Origin: Variimorphobacter saccharofermentans
GTDB taxonomy: Bacteria > Bacillota > Clostridia > Lachnospirales > Lachnospiraceae
DNA length: 64,000 nucleotides
Assembly: GCF_014174405.1 (NCBI RefSeq)
Contig: NZ_JACEGA010000001.1
Span: 3,202,501 to 3,266,500 of the forward strand
Reading direction: 5' to 3'
Part shown: positions 30,080-39,602 of the stretch, one piece after another
Numbering within the stretch: position 1 is the stretch's first letter
Layout of the letters: each line of letters starts with the position of its first letter
The notes under the pieces: generated by a model
Database searches by the model: none
The model's input: only the letters and a program-made list of their open reading frames with translations
What the model was told of the DNA's origin: nothing
Made by a program: the position numbers and the translations under genes

Positions 30080-31618
30080 TCACTTACCACACTCTGCTTG
30101 TACTGCCTCTGACCAAGGCATCAAAAATTTCAGATCTTCTGGGTGATTATGATAATCCGTATCAGGCATATACAATAATAAGTATTCTAGATATGTATAT
30201 ACATTAAGTCCGTTTGCTTTTGCTGTTTCGACTATGCTATATACTGCAGCACTTGCTTCAGCTCCTTTCGGTGTATCTGAAAATAGCCAGTTTTTACGGC
30301 CAATACAGAATGGACGTATGCTGTTTTCTGCTGTATTGTTTGAAATGGAGCATCTTCCATCAAGAAGATAATTCTCCATATATGGCTTCTGATTCTTTGC
30401 ATACGTTACAGCTTTACCTAGAGCAGAGCCATTTAATACCGTAAGGTTTTCAAGCCAGCACCAAAAGGCATCAAGGACTGGGCGTTCCAGTTCAAGACGC
30501 TTAGTATATCTAACTTCAGGGGACAGTTCCTTAAGACTTTCCTCTATAAGGAAGAGCTTATTGCAGTAGTCCCTTCCGATTTCTGCATTGGTAGGTGGGG
30601 CATTCTTTGCCTTCTTTCCAGGAATAGCCTCTATGAACTTCCTTCGAAGGTGAGCCCAACAACCGCACCGGATAACTTCAAGCTTGTTATATCCACCGTA
30701 TCCATCGGTATGAAGATATCCTCTGAACCCCTTTAGGTATTCGACTGGATTATCACCGTTTCTTGTTGGTCTGTAATCATACAAGATGATGGGAGCTTTC
30801 CCGTCATTACCAGAGCGATAAAGCCACATGTAGGACTTCGTCTGAGGTTTTTTACCATCCTCCTTCAGTACTTGGATAGGTGTTTCATCGCAATGAATGA
30901 TATCCCTTTCTAGTAGCTTCTTCCTTAAGTACTGGATTACAGGATAGAAATAATCTTGGGAGCAACGTATAATCCAGTTAGCCATAGTGCTACGTTTTAA
31001 GGCAATACCGAGATTCTCCCAGTCCTTTTCCTGGCGATAAAGTGGCATGCTATTCACGTATTTCTGATACATTACGTTGGCTACAGAACTTGGTGATGCA
31101 AGTGAATGGTTCATTAAAGATGTCGGTGTAGGTGCCTTTTCTATATAGGGTTTGTCGGTATGTTTACACTTAGGACATTCATAAGCCATTCGGACATAAC
31201 GAACAATACGTAGTTTAGCAGGTATGTACTCCAGCTCCTCACGAACCGTTTCCTTACCGATTGGTTTTAGATTATTCCCACACTGAATACAGTACTGATC
31301 CTCTATAGGAATCTCACACAGGATTTCACGGACAGGAAGATCTTTTATAATTTCTACTCTCTTTGTCTTTGTATGAGTCCGGGTGTAACCCTTTACTTCT
31401 TTGGTTATAGGTTCTGGATCAGGAGAATCAGAATAAGCTTCTGCCTCATTGAACAAATGTAGTTGTCCTTCAATATCATCCTTAGGAGTTTTTTCACTGG
31501 ATGAACCGAACTTTTCCTTCCGAAGTATTAGTATCATCTCCGTAAGATTATCTACTTGTAGTTGTAACTTTTTTATTGTATTTTCGAGCTGTTCAATGTA
31601 AGCATCTTTATTATTCAT
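30080..31618 (-). CDS. tnpC: IS66 transposase TnpC (copy A)
   Basis: 512 residues. An N-terminal coiled coil (IEQLENTIKKLQLQVDNLTE) and the LRKEKFGSSSEK motif are followed by a zinc-finger-like CxxC pair (QYCIQCG, YECPKCKHTD). The DDE domain has HCDETPIQVL, HTDGYGGYNK and the late CSISNNTAENSIRPFCIGRK segment. ATG 31618 is the better start, because GGAG lies 11 nt upstream. The alternative is at 31639. It supplies the catalytic step of transposition together with TnpA and TnpB. Confidence 0.92.
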   Translation of the reverse strand: MNNKDAYIEQLENTIKKLQLQVDNLTEMILILRKEKFGSSSEKTPKDDIEGQLHLFNEAEAYSDSPDPEPITKEVKGYTRTHTKTKRVEIIKDLPVREILCEIPIEDQYCIQCGNNLKPIGKETVREELEYIPAKLRIVRYVRMAYECPKCKHTDKPYIEKAPTPTSLMNHSLASPSSVANVMYQKYVNSMPLYRQEKDWENLGIALKRSTMANWIIRCSQDYFYPVIQYLRKKLLERDIIHCDETPIQVLKEDGKKPQTKSYMWLYRSGNDGKAPIILYDYRPTRNGDNPVEYLKGFRGYLHTDGYGGYNKLEVIRCGCWAHLRRKFIEAIPGKKAKNAPPTNAEIGRDYCNKLFLIEESLKELSPEVRYTKRLELERPVLDAFWCWLENLTVLNGSALGKAVTYAKNQKPYMENYLLDGRCSISNNTAENSIRPFCIGRKNWLFSDTPKGAEASAAVYSIVETAKANGLNVYTYLEYLLLYMPDTDYHNHPEDLKFLMPWSEAVQAECGK

Positions 31619-31720
31619 CAGTGGTTTTTCTCCTACCATATATTCTAAACTTGATAGGTTTATTATACCATAAAAACAGCTAAAAGGCTAGTAAAATCAA
31701 TACTTTCAGTCACTTTCCAC

Positions 31721-32077
31721 TTAACAAAAAGCACCCTGTTTGACAGTCTTAATAGCCTTTGGTTGGTCGATAGAAAGTCCCTCCATTAACCAGCGAAATT
31801 CCTGCCAGGTAAGGAGTTTTACCTCATCTTGACTACGAGGCCATTTGAAATTTCCGCTCTCTAATCTTTTATAAAGAAGAACAAATCCATCTCCTTCCCA
31901 AAGGAGTGCCTTGAGCCTATCCCGGCGTTTACCGCAGAAAAGAAAGAGACTCTTTGAAAAAGGATCTAGATGGAACTGTTCTTGTACCACTGCAGCTAGT
32001 CCATCAATTGATTTACGCATATCTGTGTAGCCACAGGCAATGTAGATGTTCTTAGCTACAGTAATATCGCCTAGCAT
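31721..32077 (-). CDS. tnpB: IS66 accessory protein TnpB (copy A)
   Basis: 118 residues, a complete TnpB (Orf2). Signature segments are IACGYTDMRKSIDGLAAVVQ, LFLFCGKRRDRLKALLWEGD and EFRWLMEGL. TnpB is required for IS66 transposition but its biochemical role is not well defined. Its start overlaps the tnpA stop by 7 nt, suggesting coupled translation. Confidence 0.93.
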   Translation of the reverse strand: MLGDITVAKNIYIACGYTDMRKSIDGLAAVVQEQFHLDPFSKSLFLFCGKRRDRLKALLWEGDGFVLLYKRLESGNFKWPRSQDEVKLLTWQEFRWLMEGLSIDQPKAIKTVKQGAFC

Positions 32078-32430
32078 ATATTTTTCAGTGCTAGAAGCAC
32101 TGCTTCAATAGTCTGCCCGCTTGCTCCATTATGTACTTCAAGTGTAGCAGATGGAAGATGGATAATGACTGATGCCATAAGATTGGTTTGCTGTGCTTCT
32201 ATTTCAAACTTGGCAAACTCAACTTGTGAATCTTGCTTAGGTATTGCGGGTAGAATAGCTTCACATGCTTTTTTACGTATCTTACGAAGCCAATAGTAAT
32301 AAGCGTGACGGCTGATATGATTTTTCTGGCACCAGTCGTCAACCTTAAGCCCACTGTTTTGACAGTCCTCAATTAGTTTTTCCCATTGTTCTTGACGGAA
32401 CTTTGTTTTTACATAGGTAACTTCATCCAT
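32071..32430 (-). CDS. tnpA: IS66 accessory protein TnpA (copy A)
   Basis: 119 residues with the N-terminal helix-turn-helix-like segment WEKLIEDCQNSGLKVDDWCQ and YYYWLRKIRKKA, typical of IS66 Orf1. It probably binds DNA. It is the first gene of copy A. An inverted repeat around 32450-32480 (AAGTTTTTCAAGTT with AACTTGAAAAACTT) sits in its leader. Confidence 0.9.
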   Translation of the reverse strand: MDEVTYVKTKFRQEQWEKLIEDCQNSGLKVDDWCQKNHISRHAYYYWLRKIRKKACEAILPAIPKQDSQVEFAKFEIEAQQTNLMASVIIHLPSATLEVHNGASGQTIEAVLLALKNIC

Positions 32431-32553
32431 GTTTCACAACTCCTTTCTAAAGTTTTTCAAGTTGAAAAACTTGAAAAACTTTAACTCAATATTTAGAGTT
32501 ATTATCACATGGATCTCTAAAATAGAATAGGCACTCTATTGTCGAGCGCTTAC

Positions 32554-33711
32554 TTATGGCACTTGCTTGTGCTCCAGCGATGCTTTTGCAGAACAGCCAA
32601 TTGCGGCGTCCGATTCCGAAGGTTTTGATGCTCCTCTCACAATCGTTATTGTCGATGGCCAAGTGACCATTTTCTAAATATCGGAGCAAATATTTCTCTT
32701 GATTGATCGAATAGAGAATTGCATCCCCGATTTTGGACTTATGATCTAGTTCCTCTGTATCCATTGTACGAAGCCATGCAAAATAAGCTTCAGCAACAGG
32801 TTTTGCCTGCTCCTGACGCACTTGATATCGTTCTTCTGGAGAACTCTCCCGAATAGATGCCTCTATGTCATATAGTTTACCTATACGGCATAAAGCTTCG
32901 TATGCAATCGAGTTTTTCCATTCCCCATTCTTAAGATCCTTCTTCAGAATGGTAAGACATTCATCAAAGCGTCTCCTGGCATGTGCCATACAGCCAGTGA
33001 CTATGATGTTGTCCGGAAGCCCATGGTAAGCACTATATCCGTCAGTGGTTAAATACCCGGTATATCCTTCTAAGAAGGTTTTGGGATGATAGCCACCTCT
33101 GGTTCTTTCATACTGAAAGATTACCATTTGAGGACCTCCACTGAGTGCGTCGGTCATGTATACCCACATCCAGTTCTTTGTCGATGCCTTTTGTTCTGGC
33201 TCATCTAGCACCTGACATCTGGTTTCATCACAGTGGGTATAGTGTCCCTTCAACAAAGCTTGTTTCATCCTTTCATAAATCAGATAGAGATAGTCCTCGC
33301 TACAGCGAATCATCCAGTTTGCCATGGTCTTGTCTTCCAGATTCAGCCCATAGCGCTTGAATTCCTGCGATTGACGGTAGAGGGGCACTCCATTCACGTA
33401 TTTTGAATTCATAATGCCAGCCACAAGGGTAGGGGTTGCAATGCTTCCCTTCAGTAGGGAGGGATCTTTCTTTGTTCTTTTCATTTTACTGCAGTTGGTA
33501 CAGGAATAAACATATACGACATCCTCTACGGTAATGAACTGAGCAGGTATAAATTTTAGAGTGCGGCTTACTTCGGTAGAGACCACCTTAAATTTATGCC
33601 CACAATCATCGCAGAGTAGATCATCTCCGGTAAGTTTATGCTTCACCGTTTCCACTTCAAAAACAGAAAGATCATTCTCTTTCTTTCCCTTGGGCTTTTT
33701 GCGATTATAGG
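32554..33711 (-). pseudogene. IS66 TnpC (copy B), both ends broken
   Basis: The frame encodes the middle of TnpC: zinc-finger cysteines (LLCDDCGHKF, VYSCTNCSKM), GVPLYRQSQEFKRYGLNLED, HCDETRCQVL, TTDGYSAYHGL and AIDNNDCERSIKTFGIGRRN. The C-terminus is cut at ASAI by copy A and resumes at 30006. The N-terminus is cut at RKKPKGKK, where copy C begins. Its own tnpA and tnpB are missing from the window. The open frame (33751 to 32486) uses bases from both neighbouring IS ends. Confidence 0.9.
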
Positions 33712-33776
33712 TAAACGGTAGATAGTGAGTACCCCTATAAAAATTCGCCACTCTGATGAGTGACGAAGATATTTAC

Positions 33777-35378
33777 CTATTTTCTGCATTCCGCAGGCAG
33801 CTTTGGCGACCACGGAAGCAGGTCTTCACAGAAACTCCGGTCTGTTTCATCCAGATGCTTCGGGATTTCTGTCAGAAGATATTCGAAGTAATTATAAGGT
33901 TTCAAATTGTTTACTTTCGCCGTTTCGGCAATACTGTAAATAATGGCACTGGATTTAGCCCCATTGATGGTATCGATCATTACCCAGTTTTTCTTACCGA
34001 TACAAAAACCACGGATTGATTGTTCAGCAGCATTATTGTCCATTGGCACTTCACCATCATCCAGGAATGCTTTTAGATATTTTTCCTAATTGATGGAATA
34101 GTTAAATCCACTCCATGTTTTGCTTTTTGAAAGAACTTTGCCGATGTGTTCTTTTACCCATACAAAGTAAGCCTCTACCAATGGTTTCACACTGACCTGG
34201 CGAAGTTTCAGTCTTTCTTCCGGTGAGAGCTCGCTTAATCGCTTTTCTTCCCGGTAGATTGCCTGTATCTGCTTTAATGCCAGATATGCAAGGCTGCTCT
34301 TTTGATCTTTCTCAGGAAGAGCCTTGACCGCTTCATCATATCTACGTCGGGCATGCGCCCAACAACCGGCGATGGTCAGATTGTCACGTTCTTTATCTAA
34401 GGTGTGATATACCTGATAACCATCGGTAACACAGACTCCCTTGAAATTCTTAAGGAATTCTCTTGGGTGGCTTGTGTTTCTGGTCTGTTGGTAATCGTAT
34501 AGGACGATTTGCTTGTCCTGATACATCCTACCCGTACGGTAGACCCACATATAACTCTTAGATCCGGCAGTACGCCCGTCCTTATTAACAAGGACTGGTG
34601 TCTCATCTGCCTGAAGTACATGATAATCATAAATCCGTTCATGTAGATAATCATATAGGATTGCCAGATATCGGTCTGCACATTGGATGGTCCAGTTTGC
34701 CATATCCTGACGGGAGATGTTAAGATTATATCGTTCAAACTCTTTTTCCAAACGGTAAAGAGGAACAGCATTGACATATTTTCCGTTTATGATAGCAGCT
34801 TCCAACGATGGAGATACCAGGCTATTTCTAAGAAGATAGCCCGGATGCTTTGCTTTTATTATGTGATCATCCTTTTTACTGGCATAAACAGCTACGTGAT
34901 GTTCTTCCACCTCTACTTTAGACGGGGTGAATTTATATCGTTTGTACACTTCATCCGGAAGCTGTTTCCATGCTGATCCGCCAAATTCCTTTCTGAGTTC
35001 TTCTTCAGACATGGTATGCTCAATCTTAACGATAGGAAGTCCCTTTAAATCTTCTTCTCGTTTGCCTTTGCGTTTCGTTGGTTTTGATTTTACGGTATCT
35101 TCATCTTCGACATCGATCTCGCCTAGGTTGGCAACTGCCTCTGCCTCATTGAAAAACACAATCTGATCGTCTACTTCTTTAAAGGCGATCTGCTGATCGA
35201 TATCTAGCTTTTCAGAAGACCTGCCATAGCGTTTATGGTTTGCTGTGGCAAGCTGTTCAAGCACCAATTGAAGTTTTTGGTCAATGGACGCAAGCTGTTC
35301 CTGATTGGCTAGAAGCAACTGAACCAATACGACCTTATCGAAGCTATTCAGTTGTTCTTCGGTATATTTTATTGCCAT
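33777..35378 (-). pseudogene. IS66 TnpC (copy C) with an internal amber codon
   Basis: The frame is open on both sides of a TAG at 34086-34088. Upstream ends WSGFNYSIN, and downstream resumes EKYLKAFLDDGEVPMDNNAA. The homologous copy D has INQEQYL at the same place, so a glutamine codon (CAG to TAG) has mutated. The rest is a full TnpC: LKRYGRSSEK-type N-terminus, HVLQADETPVLV, VTDGYQVYHTL and AEQSIRGFCIGKKNW. ATG 35378 has AAAGGATGG upstream. Probably inactive unless the codon is suppressed or is a sequence error. Confidence 0.9.
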
Positions 35379-35658
35379 AACAGACCATCCTTTCATTAAG
35401 TCTATTATAGCGTATTATGCTTTATTTGGCGAATTTCATTTTCTGACAGCTTCGTCATAATGCCTATGGTTGTAAGGCTTTGTGAATCCCGTAATGGAGT
35501 GGTAATTAAATGCCTTTCGAAATGTCAAATTTTATTTTTTGATAAATATCGCTTATATATCGCTGCCTGAAGGTATGTAGAAGGCAATCATTTATAGATG
35601 ATTCTACGTTTTTTAAACGTGTAAAAACAAGATATATTTTCTCTGTTTTGCACAAAGC

Positions 35659-36018
35659 TTATGTAACATACTCCGGTGATACCGGCTTTACAGACTTCTT
35701 CGGGGTTATGGTAAGCCCTTCCATTAGCCAACGGAATTGCTGTGGGGTTAGAACTCTAACTTCTGCAGCATTACGAGGCCATTGATATTGACCAGCTGCG
35801 AGGCGCTTATATAGCAGGAGATAGCCATCCTTTTCCCAGACTAACCCCTTTATACGATCCGCTTTTCTTCCACAAAAAAGATAAAGTGTATCAGGCGAAA
35901 AAGGATCTATACCGGTTTGCGTTTCTATGATACCAGCCAGACGGTCAATACCGGAACGAAGATCTGTATATCCAGTCACTAGGTAGATTTGCTTAAAACA
36001 TGTGGCATCATTGAGCAT
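35659..36018 (-). CDS. tnpB: IS66 accessory protein TnpB (copy C)
   Basis: 119 residues, intact, with LVTGYTDLRSGIDRLAGIIE, TLYLFCGRKADRIKGLVWEK and QQFRWLMEGL. Its start overlaps the tnpA stop. A 280-bp spacer (35379-35658) separates it from tnpC. That spacer has no gene and includes a GTAGAA/TTCTAC inverted repeat near 35575-35607. Confidence 0.92.
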   Translation of the reverse strand: MLNDATCFKQIYLVTGYTDLRSGIDRLAGIIETQTGIDPFSPDTLYLFCGRKADRIKGLVWEKDGYLLLYKRLAAGQYQWPRNAAEVRVLTPQQFRWLMEGLTITPKKSVKPVSPEYVT

Positions 36019-36376
36019 GAGAGATCACCTGTAGTATTGTAGACAGTAGATCTAATGATGTAGCTTCTGTCACATGAATAGAAAAGCCGTTCACAGAGAT
36101 ATCCAGACCTGTACTTGTGCTCGGAGCAGATTTAGGATTCATGACTTCAGCCGGTACCGGCACAATTGATGTTGAAATCATGTCCTTTGGCATGCTTTCG
36201 AGACAGGCTTCCCGAACCTTGCGAAGTCTATAGTAATAATCCGCTTTGGTTATGTTGTTTTGTGCACACCAATCGATGACTTTCATTCCATCAGGTCGAT
36301 TCTGACAGGCACGAACCTGCTCAGCCCATTCCTGCAATCGATAGCGTGTGGCAATCATACTTGTTGTTGAGCTCAT
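36008..36376 (-). CDS. tnpA: IS66 accessory protein TnpA (copy C)
   Basis: 122 residues from ATG 36376, which has AAGGAGG just upstream. A longer frame to 36415 has no site. The helix-turn-helix-like segment RLQEWAEQVRACQ to DWCAQNNITKADYYYRLRKV is characteristic. The C-terminus (VNGFSIHVTEATSLDLLSTI) matches the TnpA of copy D. Confidence 0.88.
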   Translation of the reverse strand: MSSTTSMIATRYRLQEWAEQVRACQNRPDGMKVIDWCAQNNITKADYYYRLRKVREACLESMPKDMISTSIVPVPAEVMNPKSAPSTSTGLDISVNGFSIHVTEATSLDLLSTILQVISHAQ

Positions 36377-36501
36377 AGACTTACCTCCTTGTAAGGAGTC
36401 AAAAAAGTTGAGCACTGAACTTTTTTGACCCGGTTAAATAATAAGTCTATTTTCTCAAAAATCTATACAGCGGTCTAGAGTACCCATTATCTACCGCTTA
36501 C

Positions 36502-36554
36502 GAAATTGGAGCTCATCTATCCGTATGGAGTAATAGCTTTTTAGAATTTTTGTC
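36502..36554. other. Short pre-insertion fragment between IS66 copies C and D
   Basis: 53 bp of non-IS DNA. Its last 8 bp (TTTTTGTC) are the target of copy D, so before that insertion it continued directly into 39212. Confidence 0.8.
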
Positions 36555-36678
36555 GTAAACGGTAAATCTCTTGTACATTAAAAAATAAAATCACATATGG
36601 GATAATACTCTAAGTTGAATAAGTTGAAAAAGTTGACAACATTTTAAACTTTTCAAACAATCTTAGGAGGTTATCTTC

Positions 36679-37035
36679 ATGAATGCAAAAAATATGAAAA
36701 AGGAATATAACTTAAAGCAATGGCATCTTATAATTCAAGACTGCCGTAACAGTGGCATGAAAGTAGACGACTGGTGTAAACAAAACGATGTTAATCGTAA
36801 TTCATACTATTATTGGTATAAAAAGATTCGTGAAGCTGCATGTGAAGTTTTAACCGAAAGCAATGTAGCCGTATCACCTTCCTTTGCATCTGTTCCTATG
36901 AATGTAATTGAACCTATCAATAATGGAAATCAAGGGTCACTAAACATATCTATTGGTAAAGTTAAAATAGAAGTTACAGAGAACACTTCACCTGATATAC
37001 TACGTATGGTGCTGGAGGTACTTTCTAATGCTTAA
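36679..37035 (+). CDS. tnpA: IS66 accessory protein TnpA (copy D)
   Basis: 118 residues, start after TTAGGAGG. LKQWHLIIQDCRNSGMKVDD and NSYYYWYKKIREAACEVL are the usual Orf1 DNA-binding-like region. The leader contains GTTGAATAAGTTGAAAAAGT-type repeats like that of copy A. It overlaps tnpB by 8 nt. Confidence 0.9.
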   Translation: MNAKNMKKEYNLKQWHLIIQDCRNSGMKVDDWCKQNDVNRNSYYYWYKKIREAACEVLTESNVAVSPSFASVPMNVIEPINNGNQGSLNISIGKVKIEVTENTSPDILRMVLEVLSNA

Positions 37036-37387
37036 TGATGCTACAGGTTTTAAGGCTGTATATATCGCCTGTGGTTATACCGACCTGCGGCGTGGTATAG
37101 ATGGTTTATCTGTTATTATTGATAAAACCTTTCATCTAAATCCTTTTGAGTCTGGTACCTTATTTCTCTTTTGCGGAAGGAGAACTGATCGTATCAAGGG
37201 ACTTTTATGGGAGGGAGATGGTTTTCTATTGCTCTACAAACGCCTTGAAAATGGCAAGTTCCAATGGCCAAGAAATGAAGATGAAGTGCGTCAAATGACA
37301 TCACAACAATTTCGTTGGTTGATGGAAGGACTATCAGTAGAGCCAAAAAAAGTTGTCCACACAGTCAAACCAAAACGGACTGCATAG
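37028..37387 (+). CDS. tnpB: IS66 accessory protein TnpB (copy D)
   Basis: 119 residues, intact. IACGYTDLRRGIDGLSVIID, TLFLFCGRRTDRIKGLLWEG and QQFRWLMEGLSV are the family signature. The start overlaps the tnpA stop, so translation is probably coupled. Confidence 0.93.
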   Translation: MLNDATGFKAVYIACGYTDLRRGIDGLSVIIDKTFHLNPFESGTLFLFCGRRTDRIKGLLWEGDGFLLLYKRLENGKFQWPRNEDEVRQMTSQQFRWLMEGLSVEPKKVVHTVKPKRTA

Positions 37388-37516
37388 GGCTATAATTAGT
37401 GGATAAAGTTTCTCCATAAAGCCCTGATTTTACTCGGTTTCGCTATGTTTTCCACAACTTTTAAAAGTTGTTTCAAATCTCTTTACATGCAGTTTTTATT
37501 ATGCTATGTTTGACAC

Positions 37517-39145
37517 ATGATGATAGAAAACTATAGTGTAAACCAATTAACTAAATATACTAAGAAAGAGATCATAGATCTTTTTCTAAATCAGCAAGAG
37601 AGCCTAAAACTCCTTCGTGGGGAAATGGAGCTGCTAAACAAAAACATGAATCTATTATTAGAGCAGCTAAAGGTCTCCAATCAAGCAAGGTTTGGAAGTT
37701 CCTCTGAAAAGATTGATATAGAGATTTCAGAACAACTTCAATTATGTTTTAACGAAGCAGAGGTTACCATTGCTACTGCAGGAGAGATTGCAGAGCCAAC
37801 AATAGAGCAAGTAGTGTCTGGGCATACACGTCGTGTAAAACCCCAAGGGAAACGAGATGCGGATTTGGAGGGGTTACCTATTCGTGTGGAGGAACACTTT
37901 CTTTCAGAGGAGAAGCTACAGGAACTTTTCGGTGGTAGCTATCGTAGGCTACCTGATGAAGTTTATAAAAAACTTGATTTTCATCCTGCAACCTTTGAAG
38001 TTGTAGAACATCACGTAGCCGTGTATTGCGGTAATAAAAATCAGACAATCGTACGGGCAGATCGTCCTTCAGAGCTATTGAAAAATAGCATTGTTACACC
38101 TTCGCTTCTTGCTGCAGTATTAAATGCTAAATATATAAACTCCCTACCTTTGTATCGTCTTGAGCAGGAATTTAAAAGGTATGATGTAAATATCTCAAGA
38201 CAGGTAATGTCTAACTGGGTCATTACTGGAAGTGAACGATATTTATCGCTTCTTTATGACCGGATGCATGATGAGCTTTATAAAAGTCATGTGCTTCATG
38301 CAGATGAAACCCCATTTAAGGTAACAAAGGATGGACGTGATACCATGACCAATAGTTACATGTGGGTATATCGCTCTGGTAAGGATGGTGGAGGGCCCCC
38401 AGCAATCCTATATGAGTATCAGAAAACTCGTAAATCAGATCATCCTGCACAGTTCTTAAAGGAGTTCCAGGGCGTAGTGGTTTGTGATGGTTATCAAAGC
38501 TATCATAAGATAGCCAATGAGCGGCCTGATGAACTGAAAGTGGCAGGATGCTGGACTCATGCGAGAAGACGCTTCGCCCAGCTATGCAAAGCCCTTGGCA
38601 AAGAGAAAGCCAAAGGAACTCTAGCAGAAGCTGCAGTTGGTCAGATAGCAGCTATCTACCATGTGGATAATAGCCTATCAGATCTTAAACAAGATGAAAA
38701 ACTACGTGAACGACAACTTCATGTCAAGCCTTTAGTAGAGGCCTTCTTTACGTGGGTAAAAGCCAATAGGCATACAGTTCCTGAAAAATCTGAAACAGGA
38801 AAAGCTTTTACTTATTGCATAAATCAAGAACAGTACCTACGTACTTTTCTAGAGGATCCAACAGTGCCCCTGGATAATAATTCTGCTGAAATAGCAATTC
38901 GCAGTTTTTGCGTTGGTAAACATAATTGGCACCTGATAGATACTATAAATGGAGCAAAGGCAAGCGCAATTGTGTACAGTATTGCAGAAACCGCAAAGGC
39001 AAACAACTTAAAACCTTATAATTATTTTAAATTTATCTTAGAAGAGATTCCTAAGTATGTAGATGGAAAGGATACAAAGTTCCTAGAAGACCTACTTCCA
39101 TGGTCTCCAAATCTTCCAGATGAATGCAAAAAACAAAGTAATTAA
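37517..39145 (+). CDS. tnpC: IS66 transposase TnpC (copy D)
   Basis: 542 residues, full length. N-terminal coiled coil (ESLKLLRGEMELLNKNMNLL), ARFGSSSEK motif, and the DDE domain with HVLHADETPFKVTKDG, VCDGYQSYHKI and VPLDNNSAEIAIRSFCVGKH. No strong ribosome binding site precedes ATG 37517 or 37520, so it may be translated weakly. It is the only TnpC in the window besides that of copy A without a visible lesion. Confidence 0.93.
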   Translation: MMIENYSVNQLTKYTKKEIIDLFLNQQESLKLLRGEMELLNKNMNLLLEQLKVSNQARFGSSSEKIDIEISEQLQLCFNEAEVTIATAGEIAEPTIEQVVSGHTRRVKPQGKRDADLEGLPIRVEEHFLSEEKLQELFGGSYRRLPDEVYKKLDFHPATFEVVEHHVAVYCGNKNQTIVRADRPSELLKNSIVTPSLLAAVLNAKYINSLPLYRLEQEFKRYDVNISRQVMSNWVITGSERYLSLLYDRMHDELYKSHVLHADETPFKVTKDGRDTMTNSYMWVYRSGKDGGGPPAILYEYQKTRKSDHPAQFLKEFQGVVVCDGYQSYHKIANERPDELKVAGCWTHARRRFAQLCKALGKEKAKGTLAEAAVGQIAAIYHVDNSLSDLKQDEKLRERQLHVKPLVEAFFTWVKANRHTVPEKSETGKAFTYCINQEQYLRTFLEDPTVPLDNNSAEIAIRSFCVGKHNWHLIDTINGAKASAIVYSIAETAKANNLKPYNYFKFILEEIPKYVDGKDTKFLEDLLPWSPNLPDECKKQSN

Positions 39146-39230
39146 TAACTAGCCACCACAAGGTGGCTAGAATTTCATGATAGACAAGTGGTTTACCGTT
39201 TACTTTTTGTCAACGCATGACTTATAAAAA

Positions 39231-39261
39231 ATAGGAGGAAGTGTCATCACTTACCTCCTAT
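39231..39261. terminator. Strong bidirectional hairpin
   Basis: ATAGGAGGAAGTG pairs with CACTTACCTCCTAT (one bulge) around TCAT and is followed by TTTTT on the plus strand. It overlaps the stop of the adjacent remnant gene and contains a GGAGG, so on one strand it could also hide a ribosome binding site. Confidence 0.7.
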
Positions 39262-39420
39262 CTTTTTCCACTTGTATCCGTTAATAACATCTTTTAATAT
39301 TCTTGTTTTTTCATATGAATAAATATTAGGCTGTATGCCTCTATTTTTTTTAGGAATATTTACAATTTCAAATTCTCCAGTTGTTATTCGGCATTTTACA
39401 TGCCCCAGCTCTTTTCCTTT
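39247..39420 (-). pseudogene. C-terminal remnant of an unrecognised protein
   Basis: The minus-strand frame runs from a TGA at 39421-39423 to a TGA at 39247. It reads KGKELGHVKCRITTGEFEIV, NIPKKNRGIQPNIYSYEKTR and ILKDVINGYKWKKIGGK. It looks coding (charged, no low complexity) but has no start and I do not recognise it. Its upstream part was replaced by the TniA/TniB-like transposon. Confidence 0.45.
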
Positions 39421-39433
39421 TCAAGCAAATTAA

Positions 39434-39498
39434 AAGAAGGTACTGAGTAAATCATTCTGATGCATTTTACGGCAGATTGTTTTATCCAGTACCTTCTT
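39434..39498 (+). repeat. Long-loop inverted repeat at the transposon left side
   Basis: AAGAAGGTACTG and CAGTACCTTCTT form a perfect 12-bp pair 41 nt apart. Further hairpins follow: GCAGCAGAAATC with GATTTCTGCCGC near 39532-39570 and TGTGGTGAACCACA near 39583. They may be transposase-binding ends or leader structures. 39421-39602 has no gene. Confidence 0.6.
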
Positions 39499-39602
39499 AT
39501 GTTATCATAACTATGTTCCTAATAAATTAAGCAGCAGAAATCTCCCCGACCAAAGTTTGATTTCTGCCGCATGCTCAAGTCTGTGGTGAACCACAGCCTC
39601 AC

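Larger units (their letters stand above)
30007..32553 (-). mobile_element. IS66-family element, copy A, inserted inside copy B
   Basis: 2547 bp with tnpA, tnpB and tnpC. The ends read inward GTAAGCGGTTAACAACAGGG and GTAAGCGCTCGACAATAGAG (19 of 24 matching over the longer repeat). The 8-bp target duplication TTATGGCA flanks it at 29999-30006 and 32554-32561, the length known for IS66. All three frames are intact. Confidence 0.92.
33712..36501 (-). mobile_element. IS66-family element, copy C
   Basis: Ends read inward GTAAACGGTAGATAGTGAGT at 33712 and GTAAGCGGTAGATAATGGGT at 36501, clear partners. It carries tnpA, tnpB and a tnpC with a nonsense codon. The flanking 8-mers (GATTATAG and GAAATTGG) do not match, so a later deletion or recombination has removed one original flank. 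Confidence 0.85.
36555..39203 (+). mobile_element. IS66-family element, copy D, intact with target duplication
   Basis: 2649 bp. Ends read inward GTAAACGGTAAATCTCTTGT and GTAAACGGTAAACCACTTGT. The 8-bp direct repeat TTTTTGTC lies at 36547-36554 and 39204-39211. All three genes are open and in plus orientation, opposite to copies A, B and C. Confidence 0.95.

Noticed and set aside
32486..32553. Natural C-terminus of the 421-residue TnpC frame
   Set aside because: The last residues are encoded by the terminus of IS66 copy A, not by copy B.
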